A stretch of 64,000 nt of DNA from Bacteroides luhongzhouii. GTDB taxonomy: Bacteria > Bacteroidota > Bacteroidia > Bacteroidales > Bacteroidaceae. Below, piece by piece: positions 27,341 to 35,021 of the stretch. Every line of letters starts with the position of its first letter. Position 1 is the first letter of the stretch. The notes below the pieces were generated by a model. The model was given only the letters and a program-made list of their open reading frames with translations. It had not been told where the DNA came from and did not search any database. The stretch covers positions 248,001 through 312,000 of the forward strand of contig NZ_CP059973.1 in NCBI RefSeq assembly GCF_009193295.2, written 5' to 3'. A program made the position numbers and the translations under genes.

Positions 27341-28852
27341 CTATTTCTGATAGGAACCCGGGATCAAATTACCTTCAGCAGGAAAGGCTTTAATGCTTTC
27401 CAACCAGCCCAAGAACTCTTTGCCCAAACTCTGTTCTATCTTGGCGGGACGAGAATCCGGATCAAACTCATTGATGGCACTTTTCACGGCACTCAAAGTT
27501 GTTGGAGTAAAGCCAAGGGCAGCAATATTTTCATCCCATTCACTAATCTCTTTCTCACTGTTATAATTGAATCCCAATTTGTGTCCATTAGAGTCCCATT
27601 CTGTACAGCCGTATAGGTCGGTATTTGAAGGAATGAACCCGCTGTTATTCGGAGCAATACCTCCAAACAGGTTATAGCCTTTGGAAGTCAGGCGACATTT
27701 ATCAGGATCGCTTACATTTACAAGAGGATAGTTAACAACACCACCAGTAATAATGATATTGTTCATCAAGCATGATTGTTGGGAAGGAGTCGATTCGCAA
27801 CGCAAGAGAATTCCCTCACACCCCTCTACTATCGTATTGTTGACAAGCAGCATTGCGGCAGCTCCATTTATAGAACCTTCACTACCCCAATTTGCGATTA
27901 AGAACGTATTGTTCATACATAAATTTCCGGCAGACATTTGAATGGCATAACCGTATTCTCTACCTACATTAAAATTGATGCGGCTACCGTTGATGAAAAG
28001 AACCACATCATTGTTTTTTGAACGGATAGTTCCCAGCGAACCACCATCACCTGTGGCATTATCTCTCACCAATACATCATTCAACTTGACGATACCGTGA
28101 TCAATGAAAATGGCAGAACCACCCGCACCCTCCGTTTCAATTCTGTGATTCCGGCACTTTCTGATGCTACAATGGTTCAATTGCAAAGTTGCCTCCGCGT
28201 GTGCTACATAAAAACCGCTACCGTAGCTATTGTCTGAATTGTTAGCATGAAAACCTTGAGAAAAGGTAAATCCATCGAATGTAACGTCTGTATAAGCGCC
28301 TAATGTGAACAATGAATAATCGCCGTCATCAGCTTCACCATTTCCATTCACATCTCCTGTAAAGGTGGTCGGATTGGCTACTATGTCGCGTTTGTCCAAA
28401 TCCGTTCCGGTACTTGCCGGATCGTATCCACCCCAGAATTTGATTACAACTTGCTTCTCAAGCTCTTTGTATGCAATCGTCACACCTTCGGGTTTGTCTC
28501 CAATAAGATAGGTACCTTGTGCGACGTGGAAAGTCATATTTTCGACATTTCCGGTTGCTTCCGCACTACTATTCAGCAGGTCGCGCAATTCTGCTGTGCC
28601 CATTGCGTTGTCCCAGTCTTCACCGGAACCCGATCCCGCTTTCTCTTGCTTGACAAAGTAGGCTTTCGACGGTACTTCCGGAATGTCGGGAACATCCGGA
28701 ATGTCGGGAACATCCGGAACGTTGGGCTCGTCCGGTGGAAGCACCTCTTTTGTGTCATCGTCCGAACATGCGTTTCCCATCAAAATAGCTAAAGAAAAAA
28801 AAGCAATCTTTGAAATCGCTAAAAGTCTGTTTTTAATTATGATATTTTTCAT
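27341..28852 (-). CDS. Surface lipoprotein with beta-helix fold, between FecR and SusC
   Basis: 503 residues. The signal ends in GNACSDDD (Cys about 29), with acidic residues after the Cys as in exported Bacteroides lipoproteins. A proline-aspartate spacer of repeated PDVPDIP units (about 40-60) holds the body away from the membrane. The rest is a right-handed parallel beta-helix of the pectate-lyase-superfamily type: FTLGAYTDVTFDGFTFSQGF, LQLNHCSIRKCRNHR, GGSAIFIDHGIVKLNDVLVR. No catalytic signature could be assigned, so a glycan-binding role is as likely as enzyme activity. The gene is preceded by a copy of the SusC leader, which suggests it entered this position with that duplication. Confidence 0.7.
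   Translation of the reverse strand: MKNIIIKNRLLAISKIAFFSLAILMGNACSDDDTKEVLPPDEPNVPDVPDIPDVPDIPEVPSKAYFVKQEKAGSGSGEDWDNAMGTAELRDLLNSSAEATGNVENMTFHVAQGTYLIGDKPEGVTIAYKELEKQVVIKFWGGYDPASTGTDLDKRDIVANPTTFTGDVNGNGEADDGDYSLFTLGAYTDVTFDGFTFSQGFHANNSDNSYGSGFYVAHAEATLQLNHCSIRKCRNHRIETEGAGGSAIFIDHGIVKLNDVLVRDNATGDGGSLGTIRSKNNDVVLFINGSRINFNVGREYGYAIQMSAGNLCMNNTFLIANWGSEGSINGAAAMLLVNNTIVEGCEGILLRCESTPSQQSCLMNNIIITGGVVNYPLVNVSDPDKCRLTSKGYNLFGGIAPNNSGFIPSNTDLYGCTEWDSNGHKLGFNYNSEKEISEWDENIAALGFTPTTLSAVKSAINEFDPDSRPAKIEQSLGKEFLGWLESIKAFPAEGNLIPGSYQK
28678..28731. repeat. 18-bp tandem repeat coding the Pro-Asp linker
   Basis: CCGGAATGTCGGGAACAT occurs twice in exact tandem (28678-28695, 28696-28713), and a diverged third unit follows. 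Slippage here would change linker length by six residues without breaking the frame. Confidence 0.7.
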
Positions 28853-28979
28853 ATATCAGTAATAAATTTTATAAAGTTAATAATTGAATGTTGTTTAATC
28901 TTTTGGTTGAATGATAATTGCAGTATCATCCAACCTTTTCTTAAGGACTTTTGTTTTTCATAAATTATATATTAAAGGG
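28843..28979 (-). repeat. Duplicated leader, copy B, upstream of the beta-helix lipoprotein
   Basis: Second copy of the leader at 27192-27331. The hairpin arms are GGTTGAATGATA (28905-28916) and TATCATCCAACC (28924-28935). Compared with copy A, one C-G pair has become U-A, and one position is a G-U pair if read on the minus strand but an A-C mismatch on the plus strand. The fold is therefore kept in RNA of the operon strand. Confidence 0.85.
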
Positions 28980-29000
28980 TTAACTATAAATGATCCATAC

Positions 29001-30086
29001 CTATTCTTTTCTTACAAATATTCTCCCTTCTATTTCTTCGCAATATATAGGAGCAGAAAAAGAAATAGTATGTAAAACGTCTTCCAATTTTTCTTTCAAA
29101 TCCAGTTTCCCGGAAACTTGCAGCTCTGCCACGCCGGATTCCAAGACAAATTCTTTACCGTAATACAAATTTAATTTTCTAAATACCTTATCCAAAGGTT
29201 CATCTACATACATCAGCATATTCTTCACCCAACATATATATGGCTCAACATCTACATTGCGGGGAGAATGCAACCGTCCCGTTTCTATATCAACCAGTTG
29301 CCCTGGAGCAAGTATCACTTGTTCTTTCTGCTGATTCTTTACATTCACACTTCCCTCAACCAATACGACAGATGAAACGCCCTCCGACGGATATGCAGAG
29401 ACATTAAAAGATGTCCCCAAGACCTGTATCTGAAAATCTTTAGTCCGGACGATGAAAGGAGCATCCTCATTACGGAACACGTCAAGATAGACTTCTCCTT
29501 CTACATAAATCTCACGTCGATTCTTTTCAAAATGACCGGGATAAACGACGCGTGTCCCTGAATTTGCCCATAAACGTGTTCCGTCTGCCAAAGTCAATCG
29601 GGTTCTTTTCCCTTTCGGTATTATCAATTGATTGAACTCTCTTTCTTTCTCCTGTGTTTCTCGCTGAGTAATTGTGTCAGAATTGACTACCACCGTTCCA
29701 TTTTGCGAATAGATGATATTTGCATCTGTTTCTTTCACTTCCACCTCCTTCTTGCCTGGTATCAGTAATCGAATATCCTTGTTGGTTGCTTCTTCGGCTT
29801 GTGTGTATTGGGCAAAATCAACAATTGAATCATCATCCGCATAATAAGCAATAAATTGTTTGCCTAACCAAAACATGCCGAAGAAGATAACCGCAGCCGA
29901 TAAAGCCGTGGTGACATACAGGATACGGCGTCGTGAGTTCTTTCTTTTCTCTATGAATACTTGTTCTTCTACACGTCTCCACAAGTCGTCCAGTTCTTCA
30001 GGAGTGACATGTCTCTCCTGTTCTCTGGCGTGCTTGATCAATTTTCGTGCAACATGGTGGTGTATTTTAAACTTTCTTTTCTCCAT
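29001..30086 (-). CDS. FecR-family anti-sigma factor (PUL1)
   Basis: Inner-membrane anti-sigma factor, 361 residues. The N-terminal cytoplasmic part is basic, one membrane helix follows at about 55-72 (ILYVTTALSAAVIFFGMFWL), and the periplasmic part contains the FecR core (KRTRLTLADGTRLWANSGTR; VYPGHFEKNRREIYVEGEVY; FQIQVLGTSFNVSAYPSEG). The C-terminal end (VSGKLDLKEKLEDVLHTISF) is the small STN-contacting domain of Bacteroidota members. It lies 98 bases after the sigma gene and upstream of the STN-bearing SusC, the usual order of the signalling trio. Confidence 0.93.
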   Translation of the reverse strand: MEKRKFKIHHHVARKLIKHAREQERHVTPEELDDLWRRVEEQVFIEKRKNSRRRILYVTTALSAAVIFFGMFWLGKQFIAYYADDDSIVDFAQYTQAEEATNKDIRLLIPGKKEVEVKETDANIIYSQNGTVVVNSDTITQRETQEKEREFNQLIIPKGKRTRLTLADGTRLWANSGTRVVYPGHFEKNRREIYVEGEVYLDVFRNEDAPFIVRTKDFQIQVLGTSFNVSAYPSEGVSSVVLVEGSVNVKNQQKEQVILAPGQLVDIETGRLHSPRNVDVEPYICWVKNMLMYVDEPLDKVFRKLNLYYGKEFVLESGVAELQVSGKLDLKEKLEDVLHTISFSAPIYCEEIEGRIFVRKE

Positions 30087-30184
30087 TTTTCATCATCTTT
30101 GTCTTTAAAACGATGATAATGCAAATGTCTACTCACTTTTTCCGAAAAAAAATAGAGTATTTATAAAAAAAGAGCAATATCGTG

Positions 30185-30781
30185 TCAGGAAAAGAATAAA
30201 ATAATGAATAGTAAATACTCATCCAAAGTCATTTTTGACCGTAAATTAGTTAATGCACGGGAAACCAGATTCATGGAAGACTGGGGATTTATGTTCAAGA
30301 CAGTTGCCATTTCTTTATAGGACAATCCTTTGACATAACGAAGATAGATTGCCACCCGCTGGTTCTCAGGCAGACTTTTGTAGGCGTTTATCAATTTTTT
30401 GCTTAATTGAAGTTCTTTATCATCATCTTTAAAAAGAGATTCTAAAGCAGCATCTTCTATTTCCAGTTCAAAGAAATGTTCATTCAAATCTTCCGTCAGT
30501 TTCAATGATGACAATTTATCGGATATAACATTTTTCAAAGAAGTTAAAAGATAAGAACGTACATACTCCGTCGATGATAATCGCTTACTTGTACAAAGTT
30601 TAACAAAAACATCCTGAATGCAATCCTTTACGAATTCTTCGTCCGAAGTATATTTCAGACCGAAGTTAAGTAATAATTCGTAATGTTTCTTATACAATAA
30701 AGACATAGCTTTCATATCACCCTTCAATACAAGGTTCCATAAAGCCACATCTTTCATGTTTTGATATGAGGTATATTGCAT
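30185..30781 (-). CDS. ECF sigma-70 factor (PUL1)
   Basis: 198-residue sigma factor of the large Bacteroidota ECF group that pairs with FecR. Region 2 is at about 28-90 (YTSDEEFVKDCIQDVFVKLC) and region 4 at about 130-180 (LPENQRVAIYLRYVKGLSYK, then a helix-turn-helix NINPQSSMNLVSRALTNLRS). It should direct transcription of the downstream SusC operon when released by FecR. The hydrophobic C-terminal tail LDEYLLFIILFFS is usual for this group. First gene of PUL1. Confidence 0.94.
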   Translation of the reverse strand: MQYTSYQNMKDVALWNLVLKGDMKAMSLLYKKHYELLLNFGLKYTSDEEFVKDCIQDVFVKLCTSKRLSSTEYVRSYLLTSLKNVISDKLSSLKLTEDLNEHFFELEIEDAALESLFKDDDKELQLSKKLINAYKSLPENQRVAIYLRYVKGLSYKEMATVLNINPQSSMNLVSRALTNLRSKMTLDEYLLFIILFFS

Positions 30782-30825
30782 CAGAAAAGCAAGAAATATT
30801 GCGTTTATAAATTAATAATTCGTTG

Positions 30826-30833
30826 CAAATATA
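30826..30833 (-). promoter_or_regulatory. -7 box upstream of the ECF sigma gene
   Basis: On the minus strand this reads TATATTTG, matching TAnnTTTG, 45 bases before the start codon. No clear -33 box was found. Confidence 0.5.
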
Positions 30834-31369
30834 ATTAAATCTTCAAGAAAAAAATACTTTTCTCTTCATCTATTACTATCAATATGCATTTTGCTATTTA
30901 TTAAGTTACAAATTGATAGGGACGGAATACTTTAACCTTCAAAAATAAAAATAGCTATTAGATTGATTTTTCATCATACCAAATGGAAAGATTGTCTTTG
31001 CTCAAATCATGGTTCTTGTTTCTGATTATAAACTCGAAAAATGTATTGATAAATATAAAGGAAACTACAAAACCAAGAAGTTCACTTGTCGTGACTAGTT
31101 CATGATAATAGGTTATGCTCAGTTCACAAGGAGTCCTAGTCTTCGAGTGTATCAAACCACATTCTGTTCAGTTCGTCTTGACAAATAGAAAGTACTGATA
31201 TTTGTGACAGACCATCTGATTTGCCCAAATGTTAAAAATAGATATTTCCGTGAATGGCAACAGATACGATGAGCGGGCACTTCAAAAGGGTACCCTCATT
31301 TTTTTGTAAAAGTCCGAACTTTCGCAAGCTCGAACTTTTTTATTTGCTCTAAAATGTTTATCTTAGAGC
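30834..31369. other. Spacer between PUL1 and the mobile-DNA region
   Basis: About 540 bases without a gene I can support. A minus-strand frame of 65 codons at 30958-31155 contains a hydrophobic stretch (LLGFVVSFIFINTFFEFII), but nothing marks it as real. Near 31309-31342 an imperfect palindrome (AAAAGTCCGA ... TCGAACTTTT) precedes the transposase remnant and may belong to the left end of that element. Confidence 0.4.
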
Positions 31370-31787
31370 ATGTTAATTGAATTTAAGGAGTATTCTCAAG
31401 GCATGGATTCCTTATTTCCTTCCCGTCTTGATGAAAATATTTCTTCGGATGCTCCGGTCCGGCTTGTCAATCGGATTGTTGATGAACTTGACATCAGTCC
31501 GTTGTTGTCCACTAATAAAGGTGGTGGTTGTCCTGTTTATTATCTCCGCATGCTTTTGAAAGTGTTGTTCTTCGTCTAGCTTAACAATGTGTACTCTTAT
31601 CGTAAGATAGCACGTCTTCTTCAGGAGAACATCCTTTACATGTGGCTTTCGGGCAAGTCTACTCCCGACTTCCGTTCTATTAATGATTTCCGTAGCAAGC
31701 GTTTGAAGAGCTGTATCCATAGTTTGTTCACTCAGATTGTACTCATGCTCGTTGAGTTGGGATATATCAGTCTGGAAAAAGCAGTAA
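31370..31787 (+). pseudogene. IS1182-type transposase remnant
   Basis: Two in-frame stretches separated by a TAG at 31577-31579 give the N-terminal part of an IS1182-family transposase: LRMLLKVLFFV, stop, LNNVYSYRKIARLLQENI and then MWLSGKSTPDFRSINDFRSK. After ISLEKAV the similarity ends, where the intact family continues to the first catalytic Asp. So only about 140 of some 500 residues remain, with a nonsense mutation and a 3' truncation. The frame then runs without a break into the HxlR gene. Confidence 0.8.
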
Positions 31788-31797
31788 GAAGTTTGAT

Positions 31798-31805
31798 TAC
31801 CTTTG
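31798..31805 (+). promoter_or_regulatory. -7 box of the HxlR regulator gene
   Basis: TACCTTTG matches TAnnTTTG and lies 26 bases before the ATG at 31832, just past the end of the transposase remnant. Confidence 0.5.
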
Positions 31806-31831
31806 TAGAGCAGATTGAAATTCACTTAATT

Positions 31832-32209
31832 ATGAATCGAACAACGATAGAAGATGCCGTATTCCCGGACTGTCCCATACGGAATATTTTAGCAAGGATC
31901 AGTGACAAATGGTCGTTACTGGTCATTTATACACTTGACAGATCCGAAAAGGAATCGGTCCGTTTCAAGGAATTGCAGCGTCAGATCCCAGACATATCGC
32001 AAAAAATGCTGACTGTAATGCTTCGTACCCTTGAAGAAGACGGTTATGTGACACGTACCATCTATCCCGAAGTGCCGCCGCGCGTGGAATATACGCTGAC
32101 CGAGAGAACAAAATCGCTGCTGCCGCACATCAATTCCCTGCTCGGGTGGGCTTTGGAAAACCGGGAGCCGATCATGCAGGACAGAAAGAAAGCGGCCGGA
32201 AATTCATAA
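31832..32209 (+). CDS. HxlR-family winged-helix regulator
   Basis: 125-residue DNA-binding protein. The family signature is intact: CPIRNILARISDKWSLLVIY (the Cys-Pro start and KW-S-L-LVIY helix), RFKELQRQIPDISQKMLTVM (recognition helix) and RTLEEDGYVTRTIYPEVPPR with VEYTLTERTKSL (wing). HxlR proteins usually control a neighbouring oxidoreductase and often sense quinones or aldehydes through the N-terminal Cys (here Cys about 11). I chose the ATG at 31832; a longer frame back to 31589 belongs to the transposase remnant. The nitroreductase fragment facing it may be its former target. Confidence 0.88.
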   Translation: MNRTTIEDAVFPDCPIRNILARISDKWSLLVIYTLDRSEKESVRFKELQRQIPDISQKMLTVMLRTLEEDGYVTRTIYPEVPPRVEYTLTERTKSLLPHINSLLGWALENREPIMQDRKKAAGNS

Positions 32210-32213
32210 CACA

Positions 32214-32513
32214 TTATAGAACATATCTTACTCGCCCCTCTTTCCGCGGTTTAGCCATTCCCGTTTCTCCGTCCGGATATCCCAGACAAAGACAGACGTG
32301 CGCTTTGTAACGCCTCTCTATGCTGGCTTCCTGCATTAGACATTGCCCTGGTTCGCTGGCGAATGTTTCTTCCGCTCGGCTGACATAGCAACTGCCTATC
32401 CCCAGCGACCATGTAGCCAATGTCTTGTTTACGGTTGCTGACGTACAGTCATTCACTCCATAAAGCCAATTAGCGCAAGCAGGTTGCAGAAAAGAGGGAA
32501 TGAAAATATAGTT
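32214..32513 (-). pseudogene. Nitroreductase C-terminal fragment
   Basis: About 100 residues matching the C-terminal half of FMN-dependent nitroreductases: NDCTSATVNKTLATWSLGIG, then SCYVSRAEETF, CLCLGYPDGE and PRKEGRVRYVL. The frame opens at about 32513 after a stop, and the N-terminal FMN-binding half is missing, so it cannot make a working enzyme. It ends 4 bases from the HxlR stop, tail to tail. The pair was probably a functional regulator-oxidoreductase unit before deletion. Confidence 0.75.
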
Positions 32514-32554
32514 TCAATCACGAGATTTCTTTTCCCTCCTTTCTGCGATAATTA

Positions 32555-32598
32555 GTTTACTTTGTTTTTTCCCTATACGTACCCAGATTAAAGTAAAC
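32555..32598. promoter_or_regulatory. Inverted repeat GTTTACTTT / AAAGTAAAC
   Basis: GTTTACTTT at 32555-32563 and AAAGTAAAC at 32590-32598 are perfect inverted copies 26 bases apart. They lie between the integrase gene and the nitroreductase fragment. They could be a regulator site (TACTTT half-sites are common for HxlR proteins) or a structure belonging to the integrated element. Confidence 0.35.
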
Positions 32599-32672
32599 CT
32601 AATTTTGGCCATATGCAGATATGGAAACAGTACCATTTTATAGCACTCAACAATGCTACGATTTACATTAGA

Positions 32673-33806
32673 CTAATCGAACAATCCGTTTACCAAATTG
32701 ACCGCATCGTCCTTTTTCTGATTGATGATTTTAGCGTACACCTGTGTCATTTTCACATCGGCATGACCGAGTAACTTCGAAGTGGTATAGAGATCCGCAC
32801 CGAGTGTCAACATCATCGTGGCAAAAGTGTGGCGGGCAGTGTGAAAGGTGAATCGCTTGTCGATTCCCGCAGCTTTCGCCCAAGGCTTGATGAGTATATT
32901 CATCATCGACGGACTGGGCAAATCAAAAACATGGTCTTCTGCCGTCTTTTCGCCTCGTTCCGGCATCCACTTCAACGCTTCGGGGGAAAGAGGCAGGTAA
33001 ATCGGTTCTTTGGTCTTTTGCATGGACACAGCCAAGCGGTATTGCCCTCTATCAACGAATACGTCTTTCCACTTCAATCCCACAATATCACTCACGCGCA
33101 ATCCGCAGAAGCAGGAGAACAAATAAGCGGACTTCACCGCCTTATTATTCATCGGAGTGGCAATCAATGCCCGGACTTCTTCGATGGTCATATACGACCG
33201 TTTGCTTTCCGGAAGGCGAATCTTATCCGAATTGTTGATTTTGGTAAACGGATTGACCTTGATAATCTCGGCTCGAACAGCAGCATTCAAAGCTCCGTTC
33301 AAGATACGATAGTAGGTGTGGAGTGTAAAGTTCGACACACGCTTTCCTTTGGGACGATATTCCGTCATCAGATAATCGAGGTAGTCCTGGCAGAATGCCT
33401 TGTCGATTCGATCCATCGTCATCCGTTCTCCTGCATAGTCTTTCAGGATGCGAATGGTAACTGCGATTTGGTTTCCATCCTTTTTGCCTCGTTTTGCCTG
33501 ATTCTCCTTATACGTATTCATCCAATCGAGCAAGAATACTTTTTCCCTGTTCTCGATACCGGCTTCCCCATTAGTCAGTTCGATGATACGCTTTGACTTG
33601 ATAGCATTAGCCGCATCCATTGTGGCTTGATTCCGTTTCCGGGCATTATTGTCCGTTTCCGGGATGATATACATTTTGAGGTATTCATATGTCCGCTTTC
33701 CATCGCGGTAAATATCCAGATATAAACTCTTGCTTCCATCACTCAACGGCTTCATCCGAAGACGGATTGGTTCTTTGACTTTCGTCGGCTTTTTTACTCG
33801 TGGCAT
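32673..33806 (-). CDS. Tyrosine site-specific recombinase (integrase)
   Basis: 377 residues from the ATG at 33804-33806 (MPRVKKPTKVKEP). N-terminal arm-binding region (about 10-60), SAM-like core-binding domain (about 95-195, then NFTLHTYYRILNGALNAAVR), and a C-terminal catalytic domain with the full set of residues: Arg in GLRVSDIVGLKW (about 238), His and Arg in HTARHTFATMM (about 324-327), His in LGHADVKMTQVYAKI (about 347), and the nucleophile Tyr in VYAKI (about 357). It is intact. No relaxase, excisionase or other transfer gene accompanies it, so it is either a solo integrase or what is left of an element that entered at the MFS gene beside it. Confidence 0.93.
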   Translation of the reverse strand: MPRVKKPTKVKEPIRLRMKPLSDGSKSLYLDIYRDGKRTYEYLKMYIIPETDNNARKRNQATMDAANAIKSKRIIELTNGEAGIENREKVFLLDWMNTYKENQAKRGKKDGNQIAVTIRILKDYAGERMTMDRIDKAFCQDYLDYLMTEYRPKGKRVSNFTLHTYYRILNGALNAAVRAEIIKVNPFTKINNSDKIRLPESKRSYMTIEEVRALIATPMNNKAVKSAYLFSCFCGLRVSDIVGLKWKDVFVDRGQYRLAVSMQKTKEPIYLPLSPEALKWMPERGEKTAEDHVFDLPSPSMMNILIKPWAKAAGIDKRFTFHTARHTFATMMLTLGADLYTTSKLLGHADVKMTQVYAKIINQKKDDAVNLVNGLFD

Positions 33807-33870
33807 AAGCAACTCCTTTATTTGTTATTTCTGTTGCAAAGGTATGAATAATAATCCGAATTGAGGAACA

Positions 33871-33933
33871 AATAAGAAACAAAAATGTACCGAATAAGAA
33901 CCAATCAACTGAAAACTATGAAAACAACTGAAA
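33871..33933. repeat. Arm-type-like direct repeats beside the integrase gene
   Basis: AATAAGAAAC at 33871-33880 and AATAAGAACC at 33893-33902 are 22 bases apart. CAACTGAAA occurs at 33906-33914 and 33925-33933. Short direct repeats close to an integrase gene are what recombinase arm sites look like; the crossover site itself was not identified. Confidence 0.35.
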
Positions 33934-34022
33934 GGAGATATAGATACTTAAATATTTGTAAAACAGCATATTCATTTTCACTTGTTTGGCTGTTGTTTCC
34001 TTTTTTAGTGTGTGTTCTATAA

Positions 34023-34937
34023 ATCTGGCAGATTTATCTGTTGCTGATGCTCCGTTCCATCGGAAGTGCCTTCCATGCGCCTGCCATGAAATCATCCATA
34101 CCGCTACTTGCTCCAGAAAAAGAACTGACGCGAATTGCCAGTATTAATCAGACGATACAGGCCTTATGTAATATTTGCGGTCCTGTGTTAGGTGCTGCAT
34201 TGATTGTCAGTACAAATATGAGTGTAGTCATGTTGCTCGATGTTGCCGGAGCAGCTATAGCCTGTACGACACTAATGTTTGTATTCATCCCTAACCCGGA
34301 AAAAACAGAAACGGAAACGACCAATAATGTACTCCGGGATATGAAGGAAGGTTTTCAGGCAATCTGTAGTAACTGCGGTTTGAAATGGGTGATGATCACT
34401 GAAGTACTCATCACTTTCTTCATCATGCCTGTTGTTGCCTTGATACCGCTGATGACCCTGAAAAACTTCTCGGGAACAGCTTATCAGGTTAGTTTGATAG
34501 AACTACTTTTTGGTTCAGGAGCATTAGTAGGCGGTATTCTACTGGGAATATGGAATCCACGTATCCGAAAGGTAGTTATGATAAATATATCCTATATCAT
34601 CATAGGAGTCTCTATTTTCGTTTCCGGAATACTTCCTCCTTCAGCCTTTATTATCTATGCCATATTTGCGATTGTACAGGGTATTTCCATGCCGTTTTAT
34701 TCCGGTCCGTTTACAGCTTTGCTGCAAACACAAATTGAAGTATCTTTCTTGGGACGCGTATTCTCTTTGTTCGACAGTATCAGTTTATTGCCCTCTATTT
34801 TAGGATTACTGGCAACCGGATTTATAGCAGACGCTATCGGCATAGCCAATATCTTTGTCATATGCGGTATTGCCATTGTGATAACGGGAACACTTGCATT
34901 CTTCATTCCGTCGATCATGAATCTGGAGAAAAAATAA
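34023..34937 (+). pseudogene. MFS efflux transporter without its N-terminus
   Basis: The frame opens after a TAA at 34020-34022 with IWQIYLLLMLRSIGSAFHAP, which aligns with the middle of Bacteroidota MFS exporters (MefA/DHA3-like), near residue 105 of about 410. The following half is intact (ASINQTIQALCNICGPVLGA; SFLGRVFSLFDSISLLPSIL; stop at 34935-34937). The first four membrane helices are missing and no proper start is present. The break lies about 215 bases from the integrase gene, so insertion or deletion by that element is the likely cause. Confidence 0.8.
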
Positions 34938-34971
34938 ATGACTAATTTTATTAACTAATACTTTTTTAGAA

Positions 34972-35015
34972 GCATTTTTTTAAGTTATTTTGCGGAACAA
35001 ATATCACGAACTCAT
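34972..35015. repeat. Dispersed ~43-bp repeat, copy 1
   Basis: Shares TTTTTTAAGTTATTTT, then CG, AACAAATAT and ACGAA with 44447-44489 in the same orientation. It ends 6 bases before the antiporter ATG, so it is probably part of its promoter or leader. Confidence 0.6.
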
Positions 35016-35021
35016 CAAATT

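Noticed and set aside
28678..28731. CRISPR-like repeat
   Set aside because: The units are contiguous without spacers and code an in-frame Pro-Asp linker.
30958..31155. 65-codon minus-strand frame with a hydrophobic stretch
   Set aside because: No ribosome site, no similarity I recognise, and AT-rich DNA gives such stretches by chance; kept only as a remark in the spacer entry.
31589..32209. 206-residue fusion of transposase and HxlR as a real gene
   Set aside because: The first 65 residues are IS1182 transposase and the HxlR signature starts right after the ATG at 31832, which has its own promoter box.
33841..34022. A precise attachment core for the integrase
   Set aside because: Several short direct repeats exist, but with only one element end in the window no core identity can be established.
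34041..34937. A short functional MFS protein starting at 34041
   Set aside because: The start would be TTG, and the first four membrane helices of the family are missing; it is a remnant.
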